A stretch of DNA of 64,000 nucleotides from Alkalihalobacterium sp048323755 (GCF_048323755.1 NZ_JBLWFS010000001.1:456393-520392), one strand, 5' to 3'. Numbered from the stretch's first letter, positions 1 through 9,039 are shown. Numbers and translations: made by a program. Notes: generated by a model from the sequence alone, not told the origin.

Positions 1-1
1 A

Positions 2-346
2 GTTGTGATGGTTGGTGATGGTGTGAACGACTCACCTGCATTAGCGACAGCAGATATTGGAATTGCGATGGGCGGTGCCGGAACCGATGCAGCTCTAGAG
101 ACGGCAGATATCGCATTGATGGGGGATGATTTAAGAAAACTACCTTTCGCGATTCGGTTAAGTCGGAAAACGTTAATGATTATCAAGCAAAATATTGCCT
201 TTGCCCTTGGGTTGAAAGCGTTGGCGCTATTACTCGTCATTCCTGGTTGGTTAACACTTTGGATTGCGATATTTGCGGATATGGGCGCAACTTTGCTTGT
301 TACGCTAAATGGTTTAAGGTTATTGCGTGTGAAAGATCAAGAATAG
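2..346 (+). CDS. Heavy-metal-transporting P-type ATPase, C-terminal fragment
   Basis: The last 114 residues of a P1B-type ATPase; the gene begins outside the window. The visible part starts just before the hinge motif [10 protein letters not shown] of the P domain, followed by the typical [20 protein letters not shown] stretch. After that come two hydrophobic segments (about residues 62-80 and 83-102) that form the last membrane pair. The family exports Zn, Cd, Pb or Co across the cytoplasmic membrane using ATP. The metal-binding CPx motif and N-terminal domains are not in the window, so the metal cannot be assigned. The family call is secure; a ZntA/CadA-like subtype is inferred from the closing segment. 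Confidence 0.9.
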   Translation, partial: VVMVGDGVNDSPALATADIGIAMGGAGTDAALETADIALMGDDLRKLPFAIRLSRKTLMIIKQNIAFALGLKALALLLVIPGWLTLWIAIFADMGATLLVTLNGLRLLRVKDQE

Positions 347-416
347 GCATCATTTTTGAAACTGCCACGTCCTTCGTTATAATAAGAAGAAGACGAACGA
401 TATTGAGGTGAAAATT

Positions 417-674
417 GTGGACGAAAAGCTAAAACAACAATTAGATGGTTTATTAGAAAAATACACTGAGCTATTACTGGGTGTTGAGGATGAAGCGTTA
501 AAAGAAAAAGTGCAAGCCTGGGCTCTGTATACGCATATCTCAAAGAGTATGCCACCGCTTGCGAAACATTGGAATGAGCAATACCCAGAGGCAAAAGAAA
601 AGATGAAAGAACTCGTGTCTGAAATCCAAGCATTGAACCAAGAACACAGAAAAAATAATAGCCCGAAATCCTAA
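417..674 (+). CDS. yusU: YusU-like DUF2573 family protein
   Basis: A small acidic, helical, soluble protein of 85 residues with no signal peptide or membrane segment. It resembles the Bacillus YusU/DUF2573 family, whose function is unknown. The GTG at 417 is chosen because GAGGTG at 405-410 sits 6 nt upstream; a GTG at 408 would overlap that ribosome binding site. Its stop codon abuts the first arm of a four-arm repeat element, and a strong terminator lies about 200 nt downstream. B. subtilis yusU lies in the same chromosomal region, which supports the assignment by synteny. Confidence 0.7.
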   Translation: MDEKLKQQLDGLLEKYTELLLGVEDEALKEKVQAWALYTHISKSMPPLAKHWNEQYPEAKEKMKELVSEIQALNQEHRKNNSPKS

Positions 675-856
675 GAGGACTGAGAGGACGTTATTGTAGT
701 TAAAAACTTCAATTTTTAAACTTTAGCGGACTGAGAGGACGCTATTTAGCTAAAATGACTTAAAATTAGATAAATTAAAGCCAAATAAGGGTATCTCAGA
801 CCGCTAACATGTGGAAATTCAGTGTTTTCTAATAAATAAGGGCTTTTCAGTCCGTT
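674..856. repeat. Four-arm intergenic repeat element, copy A
   Basis: Two direct arms (674-695, 725-747) are followed by two inverted arms (783-805, 834-856). Arms match GGACTSAGAGGCCCTTATTT or its complement with a few changes; here the direct arms read GAGGACG in place of GAGGCCC. Start-to-start spacings are 51, 58 and 51 bp, as in the other copies. It lies between the convergent yusU and coat-protein genes. Confidence 0.9.
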
Positions 857-868
857 TAAATTACAGAG

Positions 869-903
869 AAGAGGCAATCAGAATGGTGATTGCCTCTTTT
901 TCC
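869..903 (+). terminator. Rho-independent terminator after yusU
   Basis: A perfect 12-bp stem (869-880 with 887-898), a 6-nt loop and a following T run on the + strand. It ends the yusU transcript after the repeat element. Confidence 0.85.
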
Positions 904-911
904 GTTAATTG

Positions 912-1079
912 GAACCCGGAGCTACTAAACGAATGCTTGCGTTTACCTTGTATACCTTGGCCAAGGTGTCACCAGCTCGCTATTACTTAGAAAATGAACC
1001 CGGTATATGCCGATGTTAACTTGTTGCTCGTTCGTCTACGCTTGTCTCCAAACAGCAGGCACCTTTCCCTTTTCTACTC
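912..1079. repeat. Degenerate copy of the CGCTTTTC-ended repeat family
   Basis: Non-coding stretch containing GCTACTAAACG, ATGCTTGCG and GCAGGCACCTTTC(C)CTTTTCT fragments. These recur in better form at 14909-15036, 29131-29304 and 54008-54194. No gene is seen here. Confidence 0.5.
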
Positions 1080-1403
1080 CTAGCTATAAGGGAACTGACT
1101 GCTGTAACCAGAAAACTGTTGGTAGGCTTGATCAAGCTGTTGTTGCGATGCAGCATCAAAGCTGTACCACCCTTTTTTAAACATGACGTTGAACAATTCA
1201 CGCTGACAATCTTGCGTTTCGTTACAAATCGCATTAATATCCTTGTATAATTGTTCATGACTTGCCTCATTCATTGCATAACTATAAGAAGCCGTCATAT
1301 ACTTTTCAGTAGCTAGTACATCATTAATAAAGTCACGATCGGACATTTGCGGTGTTTTAGGAACTTGTGTTTCAGGGTTTTCGATTTTTGTTTGTTGGCT
1401 CAT
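1080..1403 (-). CDS. Spore coat protein, CotF/YusN-like (first of pair)
   Basis: A 107-residue protein with a hydrophilic Gln/Pro-rich start and a helical body typical of the ferritin-like CotF family (a motif like ATEKYMTASYSYAMNEASHE, then CNETQDCQRELFNVMFKKGW). Family members are small coat components made in the mother cell. The start at 1403 follows an AGGAGGG ribosome binding site. It lies 15 nt downstream of a paralogous gene on the same strand, so the two probably form an operon. B. subtilis has the coat-family gene yusN beside fadN in the same relative place. Family confidence is good; the exact name is not assigned. Confidence 0.75.
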   Translation of the reverse strand: MSQQTKIENPETQVPKTPQMSDRDFINDVLATEKYMTASYSYAMNEASHEQLYKDINAICNETQDCQRELFNVMFKKGWYSFDAASQQQLDQAYQQFSGYSSQFPYS

Positions 1404-1418
1404 GCAGAAACCCTCCTG

Positions 1419-1712
1419 TTATTGAAGTGCTTGATTCATTTGATTTTGTTGAGTTTGAAAATGTTGCAAAATCCGTTCATAATGCTGCTTATGCATTTGC
1501 CCAGCTTTCTCAATCGCGCCCTTCACTTCAGGGTCTGTACATTGTTGGGCAAAAAAGTGGCACTTCTTCATTGCAAGTAAGTTCCAAGAAAGCATGTCAG
1601 AAATGTAAAGGTGGTCTTTACTAGTAACGACATTTGGGGGTTGAGGCATGACTGCTTGTTGCTGGTTCATAGGCATTTGTTGCTGTTGATTTTGTTGTTG
1701 CTGCTGCATCAT
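1419..1712 (-). CDS. Spore coat protein, CotF/YusN-like (second of pair)
   Basis: A 97-residue protein that opens with a Gln-rich low-complexity tract (MMQQQQQNQQQQ) and continues into a CotF-like helical domain (SDMLSWNLLAMKKCHFFAQQ). The longer reading from 1739 is rejected because GGAGGC lies between it and the ATG at 1712, 7 nt before that ATG. It is the promoter-proximal gene of the two-gene coat unit. The Gln tract resembles those of other coat proteins that act as glue or scaffold; that role is an inference. Confidence 0.75.
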   Translation of the reverse strand: MMQQQQQNQQQQMPMNQQQAVMPQPPNVVTSKDHLYISDMLSWNLLAMKKCHFFAQQCTDPEVKGAIEKAGQMHKQHYERILQHFQTQQNQMNQALQ

Positions 1713-1928
1713 AAGTGTAGCCTCCCTCATACGCCACATGTTTTTGTATCCTTAAAGATACACCTTTATCGTGCAACAAAGATAATCAAACGATACATGG
1801 GAGCTGCTAACAGGGCAAAAAATAATTATTAATTTTCAGAAATTACCCTTGCTAAATGCAACAAAATTCGATATAGTTATGTTAGTAGAAAAGTTATTGC
1901 GCAATTCAATATTTTTTTAATAGAAAAA

Positions 1929-1946
1929 TGAATGAGTATTCATTCA
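1929..1946. promoter_or_regulatory. FadR operator upstream of fadNAE
   Basis: TGAATGAGTATTCATTCA is an 18-bp near-perfect palindrome matching the B. subtilis FadR (YsiA) box pattern TGAATGAMTANTCATTCA except at one position. It lies 27 nt upstream of the fadN start. FadR represses beta-oxidation genes until long-chain acyl-CoA binds it. The fadR gene itself is not in the window. Confidence 0.88.
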
Positions 1947-1972
1947 AATGTTTCAGGAGAAGGAGGACAAAT

Positions 1973-4351
1973 ATGGTTCGTCAAATTCGTAAAGCAGCTG
2001 TACTAGGATCAGGTGTCATGGGATCAGGGATTGCTGCAGTATTAGCAAACGTAGGAATTCCAACGCTATTGCTGGATATTGTACCTCGTGAAGTAACAGA
2101 AGCAGAAGCAAAGAAGGGGTTAACTCTTGAAGATAAAGTTGTCCGCAATCGATTGAGTGCAAATGCGGTTCAACAACTTTTAAAACAAAAACCAGCACCT
2201 TTAACGGTGAAAGATAATAAAAACTTAATTTCAGTAGGTAACTTTGAAGACGATATGCAACAACTTGCAGATGTCGATTGGGTGATCGAGGTTGTTGTTG
2301 AAAATTTAGAAATTAAGAAAAAAGTATTTACTCAAGTAGATCAATACCGTAAGCCAGGTTCGATTATAAGTTCTAACACATCAGGGATTTCAGTTGAGGC
2401 GATGGCAGAAGGACGTTCTGAAGATTTCAAAGCAAACTTCTTAGGAACACACTTCTTTAATCCACCTCGTTACTTAAAGTTATTAGAGATCATCCCAACT
2501 AATGACACAAATCCTGAAATTGTTTCATTCATGAAAGCGTTTGCTGAAGATGTTCTTGGAAAGGGTGTTGTTGAGGCGAAGGATACGCCTAACTTTATCG
2601 CAAACCGAATTGGAACATATGGACTGTTAGTAACGGTCTCAGAAATGCTTAAAGGTGAATATTCAGTTGGTGAAGTCGACTCTGTAACAGGTCCACTAAT
2701 TGGACGACCTAGCAGTGCAACGTTTAGAACATTAGATGTTGTTGGTTTAGATACATTCTTGCACGTTGCAAAGAATGTTTACGATCAAGTTGAAGGTGAA
2801 GAAAAAGAAGTATTTGATCCTCCTGCATTTATGCGTGAAATGGCTGCAAAAGGTTGGATCGGTGCGAAGTCAGGTCAAGGCTTTTTCTTAAAACAAAAAG
2901 GTGAAAAAGGAAAAGAGATCTTAGAGCTTGATCCTAATACACTTGAGTATGGACCACGCAAAAAATTAAAAACAGCTTCAACCGAAGCAGCAAAACAAGC
3001 TAAAGGTTTATCAGCAAAAATTAAAACATTAGCTTATGCAGATGACCGTGCAGGACAATTAATTTGGAACTTAATCAAACCAGTATTAATTTACTCTGCA
3101 GAAAAATGCTACGAAATCGCAAATGATGTTCAATCTGTCGACCAAGCAATGAAGTGGGGCTTCGGTTGGGAGCAAGGACCATTTGAACTTTGGGATGCAA
3201 TTGGTGTTGAAAAATCCGTTGCTAAGATGGAAGCAGAAGGCGCTACAGTTCCAAGTTGGGTAAAAGATATGCTTGCTTCAGGTAAAACAAGCTTCTATTC
3301 AGAAAAGAGCTTCTACTATGAAGGTGATTATAAAGCAATTGAGCAAAACAAAAAGATTATCCACTTAAAATCTTTAAAAGAAGATAACAAAGTGATTTTC
3401 AAAAATTCAGGTGGAGCATTAATTGATTTAGGAGATGGCGTTGCTTGTCTAGAATTCACTTCTCCAAATAACTCGATTGGATTAGATGTAATCCAAATGA
3501 TTAACAAGTCAATTGATGAAGTAGAAAAGAATTATAAAGGTCTAGTCATTGGAAACCAAGCGAAGAACTTCTGTGTTGGTGCAAACTTAATGATGGTGCT
3601 TATGGAAGCTCAAGATGATAACTTCTTCGAGATCGATATGGTTATCCGTCAATTCCAAAATGCAACTACAAGAATTCGTTATGCTTCAAAACCAGTCGTA
3701 ACGGCACCATTTGGAATGACTCTTGGTGGTGGAGCTGAAATCTGCTTACCGTCAGCGAGTATCCAAGCTTCTTCAGAAACATATATGGGTCTAGTTGAAG
3801 TTGGTGTTGGACTAATTCCTGGTGGTGGAGGTAACAAAGAACTTTACCTTCGTAACTTAGAAGGACATGTACCAGGTTCAGATCTTCAAGCGGTTGCAAA
3901 CCGTACATTTGAGACGATTGCAATGGCTAAAGTTGGAACATCTGCACACGAAAGTGGTGCGAATGGGTTCTTAAGTGATCGCGACGGTGTAACGATGAAT
4001 GCTGACCACGTTATCTATAATGCGAAACAACAAGCTATACATTTATATGATCAAGGATATAAAGCACCAGCTCGTAAACCAATTCCTGTTGTTGGTGAAA
4101 CAGGTTATGCGACATTATTACTTGGTGCAAAAACAATGCAATATGGTGGCATGATTTCAGACCATGATCTAAAGATCGCTCAAAAATTAGCATTCGTTAT
4201 TGCTGGTGGACGTGTTCCTAAAGGTAGTCTAGTGGATGAGCAATACTTGTTAGATCTAGAGCGTGAAGCATTCTTAAGCTTAGTTGGTGAGCCAAAATCT
4301 CAACAAAGAATGCAATACATGTTAACTAAAGGGAAGCCATTACGCAATTAG
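1973..4351 (+). CDS. fadN: 3-hydroxyacyl-CoA dehydrogenase / enoyl-CoA hydratase
   Basis: A 792-residue bifunctional beta-oxidation enzyme that hydrates enoyl-CoA and oxidises 3-hydroxyacyl-CoA with NAD. The N-terminal Rossmann domain has GSGVMGSGIAAVLA near residue 13, followed by the dehydrogenase helical domains (GTHFFNPPRYLKLLEIIP; an IANRIG motif). The crotonase-like domain lies in the C-terminal half (GNQAKNFCVGANLMM, then GMTLGGGAEICLPSA). Length matches Bacillus FadN. The start at 1973 follows AGGAGGAC; an upstream in-frame ATG at 1928 lies in the FadR box and has no ribosome binding site. It is the first gene of fadN-fadA-fadE. Confidence 0.95.
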   Translation: MVRQIRKAAVLGSGVMGSGIAAVLANVGIPTLLLDIVPREVTEAEAKKGLTLEDKVVRNRLSANAVQQLLKQKPAPLTVKDNKNLISVGNFEDDMQQLADVDWVIEVVVENLEIKKKVFTQVDQYRKPGSIISSNTSGISVEAMAEGRSEDFKANFLGTHFFNPPRYLKLLEIIPTNDTNPEIVSFMKAFAEDVLGKGVVEAKDTPNFIANRIGTYGLLVTVSEMLKGEYSVGEVDSVTGPLIGRPSSATFRTLDVVGLDTFLHVAKNVYDQVEGEEKEVFDPPAFMREMAAKGWIGAKSGQGFFLKQKGEKGKEILELDPNTLEYGPRKKLKTASTEAAKQAKGLSAKIKTLAYADDRAGQLIWNLIKPVLIYSAEKCYEIANDVQSVDQAMKWGFGWEQGPFELWDAIGVEKSVAKMEAEGATVPSWVKDMLASGKTSFYSEKSFYYEGDYKAIEQNKKIIHLKSLKEDNKVIFKNSGGALIDLGDGVACLEFTSPNNSIGLDVIQMINKSIDEVEKNYKGLVIGNQAKNFCVGANLMMVLMEAQDDNFFEIDMVIRQFQNATTRIRYASKPVVTAPFGMTLGGGAEICLPSASIQASSETYMGLVEVGVGLIPGGGGNKELYLRNLEGHVPGSDLQAVANRTFETIAMAKVGTSAHESGANGFLSDRDGVTMNADHVIYNAKQQAIHLYDQGYKAPARKPIPVVGETGYATLLLGAKTMQYGGMISDHDLKIAQKLAFVIAGGRVPKGSLVDEQYLLDLEREAFLSLVGEPKSQQRMQYMLTKGKPLRN

Positions 4352-4371
4352 GATGAATGGAGGGAAGACAC

Positions 4372-5553
4372 TTGAGAGAAGCGGTTATAGTAGCTGGTGC
4401 TAGAACACCAGTCGGAAAAGCAAAAAGAGGAACACTTGCCAATGTAAGACCGGATGATTTAGGTGCATTAACAATAAAGGAAACATTAAAGCGTGCAGGC
4501 GATTTTGACCCAAGTAAAATCGATGACGTAATTATGGGTTGTTCAATGCCTGAAGCAGAACAAGGAATGAATATGGCACGTAATATCGCAGCTTTAGCTG
4601 GATTACCAAATACGGTACCTGCCATCACCATTAACCGATACTGTTCTTCAGGTTTACAGAGTATTGCTTATGCATCTGAGCGTATTATGCTTGGACACTC
4701 TAAATCAATTATCGCAGGTGGAGCAGAATCAATGAGTCTAATCCCAATGGGTGGACACGTGATTGCCCCTAACCCTAAATTAGTTGAAGAAATGCCTGAG
4801 TACTATATGGGTATGGGTTACACGGCGGAAGAAGTGGCAAAACGTTTTGAAGTTAGCCGTGCTGACCAAGATGCGTTTGCGGTAGAAAGTCACCGTCGTG
4901 CAGCCAATGCTATTAAAGAAGGTAAATTTGAAGATGAAATCGTTCCAGTGGATGTAACATTACGTTCAGTGGGTGCGGACAATAAATTAAAAGAAAAACA
5001 AGTAACGTTCAGTGTCGATGAAGGTGTACGTGTAGAGACAACTATCGATACATTAGGAAAGTTACGCCCTGCTTTCCATCCAAAAGGATCTGTTACTGCA
5101 GGTAACTCTTCTCAAATGAGTGATGGAGCAGCAAGTGTCCTTGTAATGGACCGTGAAGAAGCTGAAGCTAATGGTCTCGCTCCAATTCTTAAATTCCGTT
5201 CATTTGCAGTAGCAGGTGTAGCACCTGAAATTATGGGAATTGGTCCAGTTGAAGCTATTCCTAAGGCTCTAGAAATTGCTGGATTAAGCCTTTCTGATAT
5301 CGCATTATTTGAATTAAATGAAGCATTCGCTTCTCAATCATTACAAGTAGTTCGTCACTTAGGTCTAGATCTAGATAAAGTAAATGTAAACGGTGGAGCA
5401 ATTGCTCTAGGTCACCCGCTTGGATGCTCTGGTGCAAAACTTACACTAACACTTATGAATGAAATGAAACGTCGTGGTGAACAGTTCGGTGTCGTTACAA
5501 TGTGTATCGGTGGCGGAATGGGAGCTGCAGGTGTCTTTGAATTAATAGGTTAA
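4372..5553 (+). CDS. fadA: Acetyl-CoA C-acyltransferase (thiolase)
   Basis: A 393-residue degradative thiolase that cleaves 3-ketoacyl-CoA to acetyl-CoA and a shortened acyl-CoA. The nucleophilic cysteine lies in NRYCSSGLQS; the NEAFA and GHPLGCSGA motifs with the second catalytic cysteine and histidine are intact. The TTG at 4372 is preferred, giving the family start MREAVIVAGARTPVG. GGAGGG lies 7 nt upstream, whereas an ATG at 4357 overlaps it. It follows fadN after about 20 nt in the same operon. Confidence 0.95.
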   Translation: MREAVIVAGARTPVGKAKRGTLANVRPDDLGALTIKETLKRAGDFDPSKIDDVIMGCSMPEAEQGMNMARNIAALAGLPNTVPAITINRYCSSGLQSIAYASERIMLGHSKSIIAGGAESMSLIPMGGHVIAPNPKLVEEMPEYYMGMGYTAEEVAKRFEVSRADQDAFAVESHRRAANAIKEGKFEDEIVPVDVTLRSVGADNKLKEKQVTFSVDEGVRVETTIDTLGKLRPAFHPKGSVTAGNSSQMSDGAASVLVMDREEAEANGLAPILKFRSFAVAGVAPEIMGIGPVEAIPKALEIAGLSLSDIALFELNEAFASQSLQVVRHLGLDLDKVNVNGGAIALGHPLGCSGAKLTLTLMNEMKRRGEQFGVVTMCIGGGMGAAGVFELIG

Positions 5554-5638
5554 TAGAAAAGCGGAAGCGGAAGCAGCTTTGTCTGCTTCCCTTATAAAAG
5601 ATTATCTTTTTGTTTCAAATAACAAATTGGGGGAATGA

Positions 5639-7426
5639 ATGATGAGTAACGTAAAAAATGAAGTTTTAAAAGGCGGAAGCTTTTTACTTGATGATGTTTC
5701 TGCAGAACAAGTTTTTACTCCAGAGGACTTTTCTGAAGAGCATATTATGATTGGTAAGACGACTGAAGAGTTTGTTTATGGTGAAGTTCGCCCTCACCTT
5801 GAAGAAATCGAAAACCATGACTTTGAAATTTCTCGTCGTCTATTAACACAAGCTGGTGAGCTTGGACTTTTAGGTGCAGACGTACCAGAAGAGTACGGCG
5901 GACTTGGTTTGGATAAAATCAGTTCTTCAGTAATTACTGAAAAATTTGCTGGTGCTGGTGCATTCTCATTAAGTTACGGTGCACACGTTGGTATCGGATC
6001 GTTACCAATCGTATTTTTCGGTAACCATGAGCAAAAGTCAAAATACCTTCCACTTCTAGCTTCAGGTGAGAAAATTGCTGCTTACGCATTAACTGAGCCG
6101 GGTTCTGGTTCAGATGCATTAGGTGCAAAAACAACTGCTGTATTAAATGAAGCAGGAACTCACTATGTATTAAACGGTCAAAAACAATGGATTACAAACT
6201 CTGCATTTGCAGACGTATTCGTAGTCTATGCAAAAATCGATGGTGAGCACTTCACTGCATTCATCGTAGAAAAAGCATTCGATGGCGTTTCTACAGGTCC
6301 AGAAGAGAAGAAGATGGGTATTAAAGGTTCTTCAACTCGTACATTAATTTTAGAAGATGTTCATGTACCAGTAGAAAACTTACTTGGTGAAGTTGGCAAA
6401 GGTCATGTTATCGCATTTAACATCTTAAACGTTGGTCGTTACAAGCTTGGGGTAGGTACGATCGGTGGATGTAAAAAAACGCTTGAGCTTGCTGCTAAAT
6501 ATGCGAATGAGCGTAAGCAGTTCAAACAACCAATTGCTAAATTTACTTTAATCCAAGAGAAATTAGCAAACATGGCTGTAGGTACGTATGCAGCTGAGAG
6601 TTCCATCTACCGTACAGGCGGACTTTTCGAAGATCGTTTAGGTGGATTAAGTGAAGAAGAGCAAAAAGATGGCCGTAAAGTAGCAGACGCTATTGCTGAA
6701 TACGCTATCGAGTGTTCTTTAAATAAAATTGTAGGTTCTGAACAATTAGACTACAATGCTGATGAAGCTGTTCAAATCCACGGCGGTTATGGATTTATGG
6801 CTGAGTACGAAGTAGAGCGCATCTACCGTGACTCTCGTATCAACCGTATCTTTGAAGGAACAAACGAAATCAACCGTCTATTAGTTCCAGCTACAATTCT
6901 TCGTAAAGCAATGAAAGGCGAGCTTCCTTTACTTGAGCAAGCAATGTCTCTTCAAGAAGAATTAATGATGATGATGCCTGAGGAAGTTGGAACTGAGCCA
7001 TTAGAGCAAGAAAAGTATTTACTAAAAATGGCGAAGAAGATCTTCTTAATGGTAGCTGGTACTGGAGCTCAAAAGTATCAACAAAAGCTTCAAAACGAGC
7101 AAGAAATCTTATCTAACGTGGCAGACATCGTTAGTGAAGTATTCAACATGGAATCTGCTATCCTTCGTACAGAAAAAGCGATCAACCGTAATGGTTTAGA
7201 TAAAAATGAGCAAAAAGTACTTTTAACTGAAGTATATTGCCAAGAAGCATTCAACCGTATCGAAGCGCATGCTAAAGAGTCATTAGTAGCTATGCAAGAA
7301 GGCGACACTCTTCGTACAATGATTTCTATCTTACGCAAATTAACTCGTCATACTCCAATCAATGTAATTGCGAAGAAGCGTCAAATTGCTGAGGCTGTAT
7401 TAGCTGAAGAGCGTTACGTAATTTAA
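5639..7426 (+). CDS. fadE: Acyl-CoA dehydrogenase
   Basis: A 595-residue FAD-dependent acyl-CoA dehydrogenase that carries out the first oxidation of beta-oxidation. The N-terminal domain has ALTEPGSGSDALG, the flavin/substrate region WITNSAFADVFVV, and the catalytic glutamate lies in RIFEGTNEINR. The C-terminal extension of about 160 residues is typical of Bacillus FadE. A doubled ATG leaves 5639 or 5642 as the start behind TTGGGGG. It is the last gene of the FadR-controlled fad operon; an 85-nt gap after fadA holds a weak hairpin. Confidence 0.94.
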   Translation: MMSNVKNEVLKGGSFLLDDVSAEQVFTPEDFSEEHIMIGKTTEEFVYGEVRPHLEEIENHDFEISRRLLTQAGELGLLGADVPEEYGGLGLDKISSSVITEKFAGAGAFSLSYGAHVGIGSLPIVFFGNHEQKSKYLPLLASGEKIAAYALTEPGSGSDALGAKTTAVLNEAGTHYVLNGQKQWITNSAFADVFVVYAKIDGEHFTAFIVEKAFDGVSTGPEEKKMGIKGSSTRTLILEDVHVPVENLLGEVGKGHVIAFNILNVGRYKLGVGTIGGCKKTLELAAKYANERKQFKQPIAKFTLIQEKLANMAVGTYAAESSIYRTGGLFEDRLGGLSEEEQKDGRKVADAIAEYAIECSLNKIVGSEQLDYNADEAVQIHGGYGFMAEYEVERIYRDSRINRIFEGTNEINRLLVPATILRKAMKGELPLLEQAMSLQEELMMMMPEEVGTEPLEQEKYLLKMAKKIFLMVAGTGAQKYQQKLQNEQEILSNVADIVSEVFNMESAILRTEKAINRNGLDKNEQKVLLTEVYCQEAFNRIEAHAKESLVAMQEGDTLRTMISILRKLTRHTPINVIAKKRQIAEAVLAEERYVI

Positions 7427-7516
7427 TTTTAACTTGTTATTCAATTTTGGAGCTTTAGTTCCAAAAACATAATAAAACCTCCTTTCTACAAGGAAGCATT
7501 CTCCTCTCTACTAAGA

Positions 7517-7547
7517 TCAAAGAAGTCCCAAAATGGGGCTTCTTTGA
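7517..7547 (+). terminator. Hairpin after fadE
   Basis: A 13-bp stem (517-529 with 535-547 of this kilobase) with a 5-nt loop, 90 nt after the fadE stop. No long T run follows, so termination is possible but not certain. Confidence 0.5.
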
Positions 7548-7571
7548 CGTGTTACCAAAATACGGTTTATT

Positions 7572-7623
7572 CCGGTACCAGGTACCTTTAGCTCTGTAGT
7601 GCGGTAAAGGTACCTGGTACCGG
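7572..7623. repeat. GGTACC-type palindromic repeat
   Basis: A perfect 19-bp inverted repeat (7572-7590 with 7605-7623) with core GGTACCAGGTACC and a 14-nt loop. Related palindromes flank yutF at 44012 and 44876. The rest of the fadE-yusI gap is featureless. Confidence 0.85.
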
Positions 7624-7726
7624 TGCTTTTAGTTGTTAATTGATGCTATTTAAGGAATAATAAATGTAGAAAGTGCACCTATGTGGATTACTGCAATACG
7701 GATAATTTGGAAGGGAGAGAATAAAG

Positions 7727-8086
7727 ATGAGTTTACAGTTTTACTGGTATCCCAATTGTGGAACTTGTAAAAAGGCAAAGAAGTGGTTTGATGACCATGA
7801 AGTGGAGTATGAAGCTATACATATCGTTGAACATCCACCGAGTCGAGAGGAATTAGAATCTCTCTATAAAAAAAGTGGATTAGAAATTAAGAAATTTTTT
7901 AATACGAGTGGTAAAAAGTACCGTGAACTCGGTTTGAAAGATAAGGTAAAGGAAGCATCTAATTCCGAGTTGTTAGATATTCTTGCTACCGATGGAATGC
8001 TAATCAAACGACCGATCGTAACGGATGGAGAAAAAGTAACGGTAGGATTTAAAGAAGAAGAATTTGTAGTAAACTGGAAAAAATAA
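7727..8086 (+). CDS. yusI: ArsC/Spx family thioredoxin-fold protein (YusI)
   Basis: A 119-residue protein of the arsenate reductase/Spx fold. It has an N-terminal redox-like motif CGTCKKAKKWFDD (residues about 12-24) and the family segment FFNTSGKKYRELGL, ending with IKRPIV. YusI lies between fadE and gcvH in B. subtilis, as here. Substrate and role are unknown: the two-cysteine CxxC start resembles Spx-like proteins, and arsenate reduction is not shown. The ribosome binding site GGGAGAG precedes the ATG. Confidence 0.85.
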   Translation: MSLQFYWYPNCGTCKKAKKWFDDHEVEYEAIHIVEHPPSREELESLYKKSGLEIKKFFNTSGKKYRELGLKDKVKEASNSELLDILATDGMLIKRPIVTDGEKVTVGFKEEEFVVNWKK

Positions 8087-8156
8087 CTAGGGTTGTATAA
8101 CGCTACTAATATATTATATAGTAACGATGAACACTGAAATAATTGGAGGGAATTAC

Positions 8157-8540
8157 GTGAGTTTACCAAAAGAGTTAAAATATTCAGAAGAACATGAGTG
8201 GGTAAAAGTTGAAGGAAATAAAGTTCATGTCGGAATTACAGATTTCGCACAATCCGAGCTAGGCGATATCGTATTCGTTGAACTTCCAGAAGTCGGTGAT
8301 GAAATTACAGCGGATGAGCCATTCGGCAGCGTAGAATCAGTTAAGACAGTTTCTGAGCTTTACGCACCCGTAAGTGGTAAAGTTGTCGAAATTAACGAAA
8401 ATTTAGACGATGCTCCTGAGCTAGTAAACGAATCGCCATACGAAAAAGCTTGGATGATCGTTGTAGAGCTATCAGACGAGTCTGAGTTAGATAACTTAAT
8501 GACAGCTGAAAAATATCAAGAAATGATTAGTGAAGACTAA
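8157..8540 (+). CDS. gcvH: Glycine cleavage system H protein
   Basis: A 127-residue lipoyl-carrier protein. Lysine 63 in [15 protein letters not shown] is the lipoylation site. In B. subtilis GcvH also serves as the entry point for assembled lipoate before transfer to the E2 subunits, which links it to LipA at 36353. The GTG at 8157 gives the standard family length and follows TTGGAGGG; the ATG at 8127 lies upstream of that ribosome binding site. The gcvT and gcvP genes are not nearby, as is usual in this synteny block. Confidence 0.95.
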   Translation: MSLPKELKYSEEHEWVKVEGNKVHVGITDFAQSELGDIVFVELPEVGDEITADEPFGSVESVKTVSELYAPVSGKVVEINENLDDAPELVNESPYEKAWMIVVELSDESELDNLMTAEKYQEMISED

Positions 8541-8600
8541 GTTAAGTTTGATCGAAAAATGGAGTAGCTCTTGAGGGCAATTTCAATAACCACGCATAAA

Positions 8601-8707
8601 ATTGGCTGACACTTCAGTGTTATCAACTTCTTATTAGGGCTCTTTTGCATCCGATAAGCTTGTTGAAAGACACGTGTCAGCCTTTTTGTGTACGCGTATA
8701 AGCCAAT
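8601..8707 (+). ncRNA. Structured intergenic RNA candidate between gcvH and yusG
   Basis: GGCTGACAC (8604-8612) pairs perfectly with GTGTCAGCC (8674-8682), which is followed directly by TTTTT: a terminator-like stem with an unusually long 61-nt loop. The 5' arm ATTGGCT (8601-8607) can pair instead with AGCCAAT (8701-8707). This looks like two exclusive structures; a plain long-loop terminator for gcvH is the simple alternative. Confidence 0.35.
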
Positions 8708-8792
8708 AACACTTCCCATTAGTCGTTGGTTTGAAAAACATCCTTTTAGGGAAATGTAAAAACAACCGCCCGAGAAAAGGAGGTTTTGTTTG

Positions 8793-9038
8793 ATGATTGA
8801 AAAAGAAATGAAAAAAGTTGATGTTACGAGCAAAGTGGATGGAAAACTAGAAAATGGTGCGATGAATTTATACATGGATGATGCTCGTATCGGTAAAATT
8901 ATTATGACAAATCAAGGCAATCAGTATGAAATGGCTGAAGGGTTTGAGTTCGATAGTAATAAAGTTTACCGTTATGAAAATGCTCATCCAGAAAAACAAG
9001 AGAAATACGTTGATGATTGTGACTTAGGGTGGTGCTAG
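8793..9038 (+). CDS. yusG: YusG-like DUF2553 family protein
   Basis: A small acidic soluble protein of 81 residues ending in CDLGWC, recognised as YusG/DUF2553 from sequence and from its place beside gcvH. Function is unknown. The ATG at 8793 follows AAAGGAGG with 9-nt spacing; an in-frame TTG directly before it is too close to the ribosome binding site. A strong terminator follows the stop directly. Confidence 0.8.
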   Translation: MIEKEMKKVDVTSKVDGKLENGAMNLYMDDARIGKIIMTNQGNQYEMAEGFEFDSNKVYRYENAHPEKQEKYVDDCDLGWC

Positions 9039-9039
9039 G

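Noticed and set aside
8537..8875. A 112-codon - strand frame between gcvH and yusG
   Set aside because: Overlaps the yusG coding start on the other strand and the structured intergenic RNA; no ribosome binding site and no recognisable protein.
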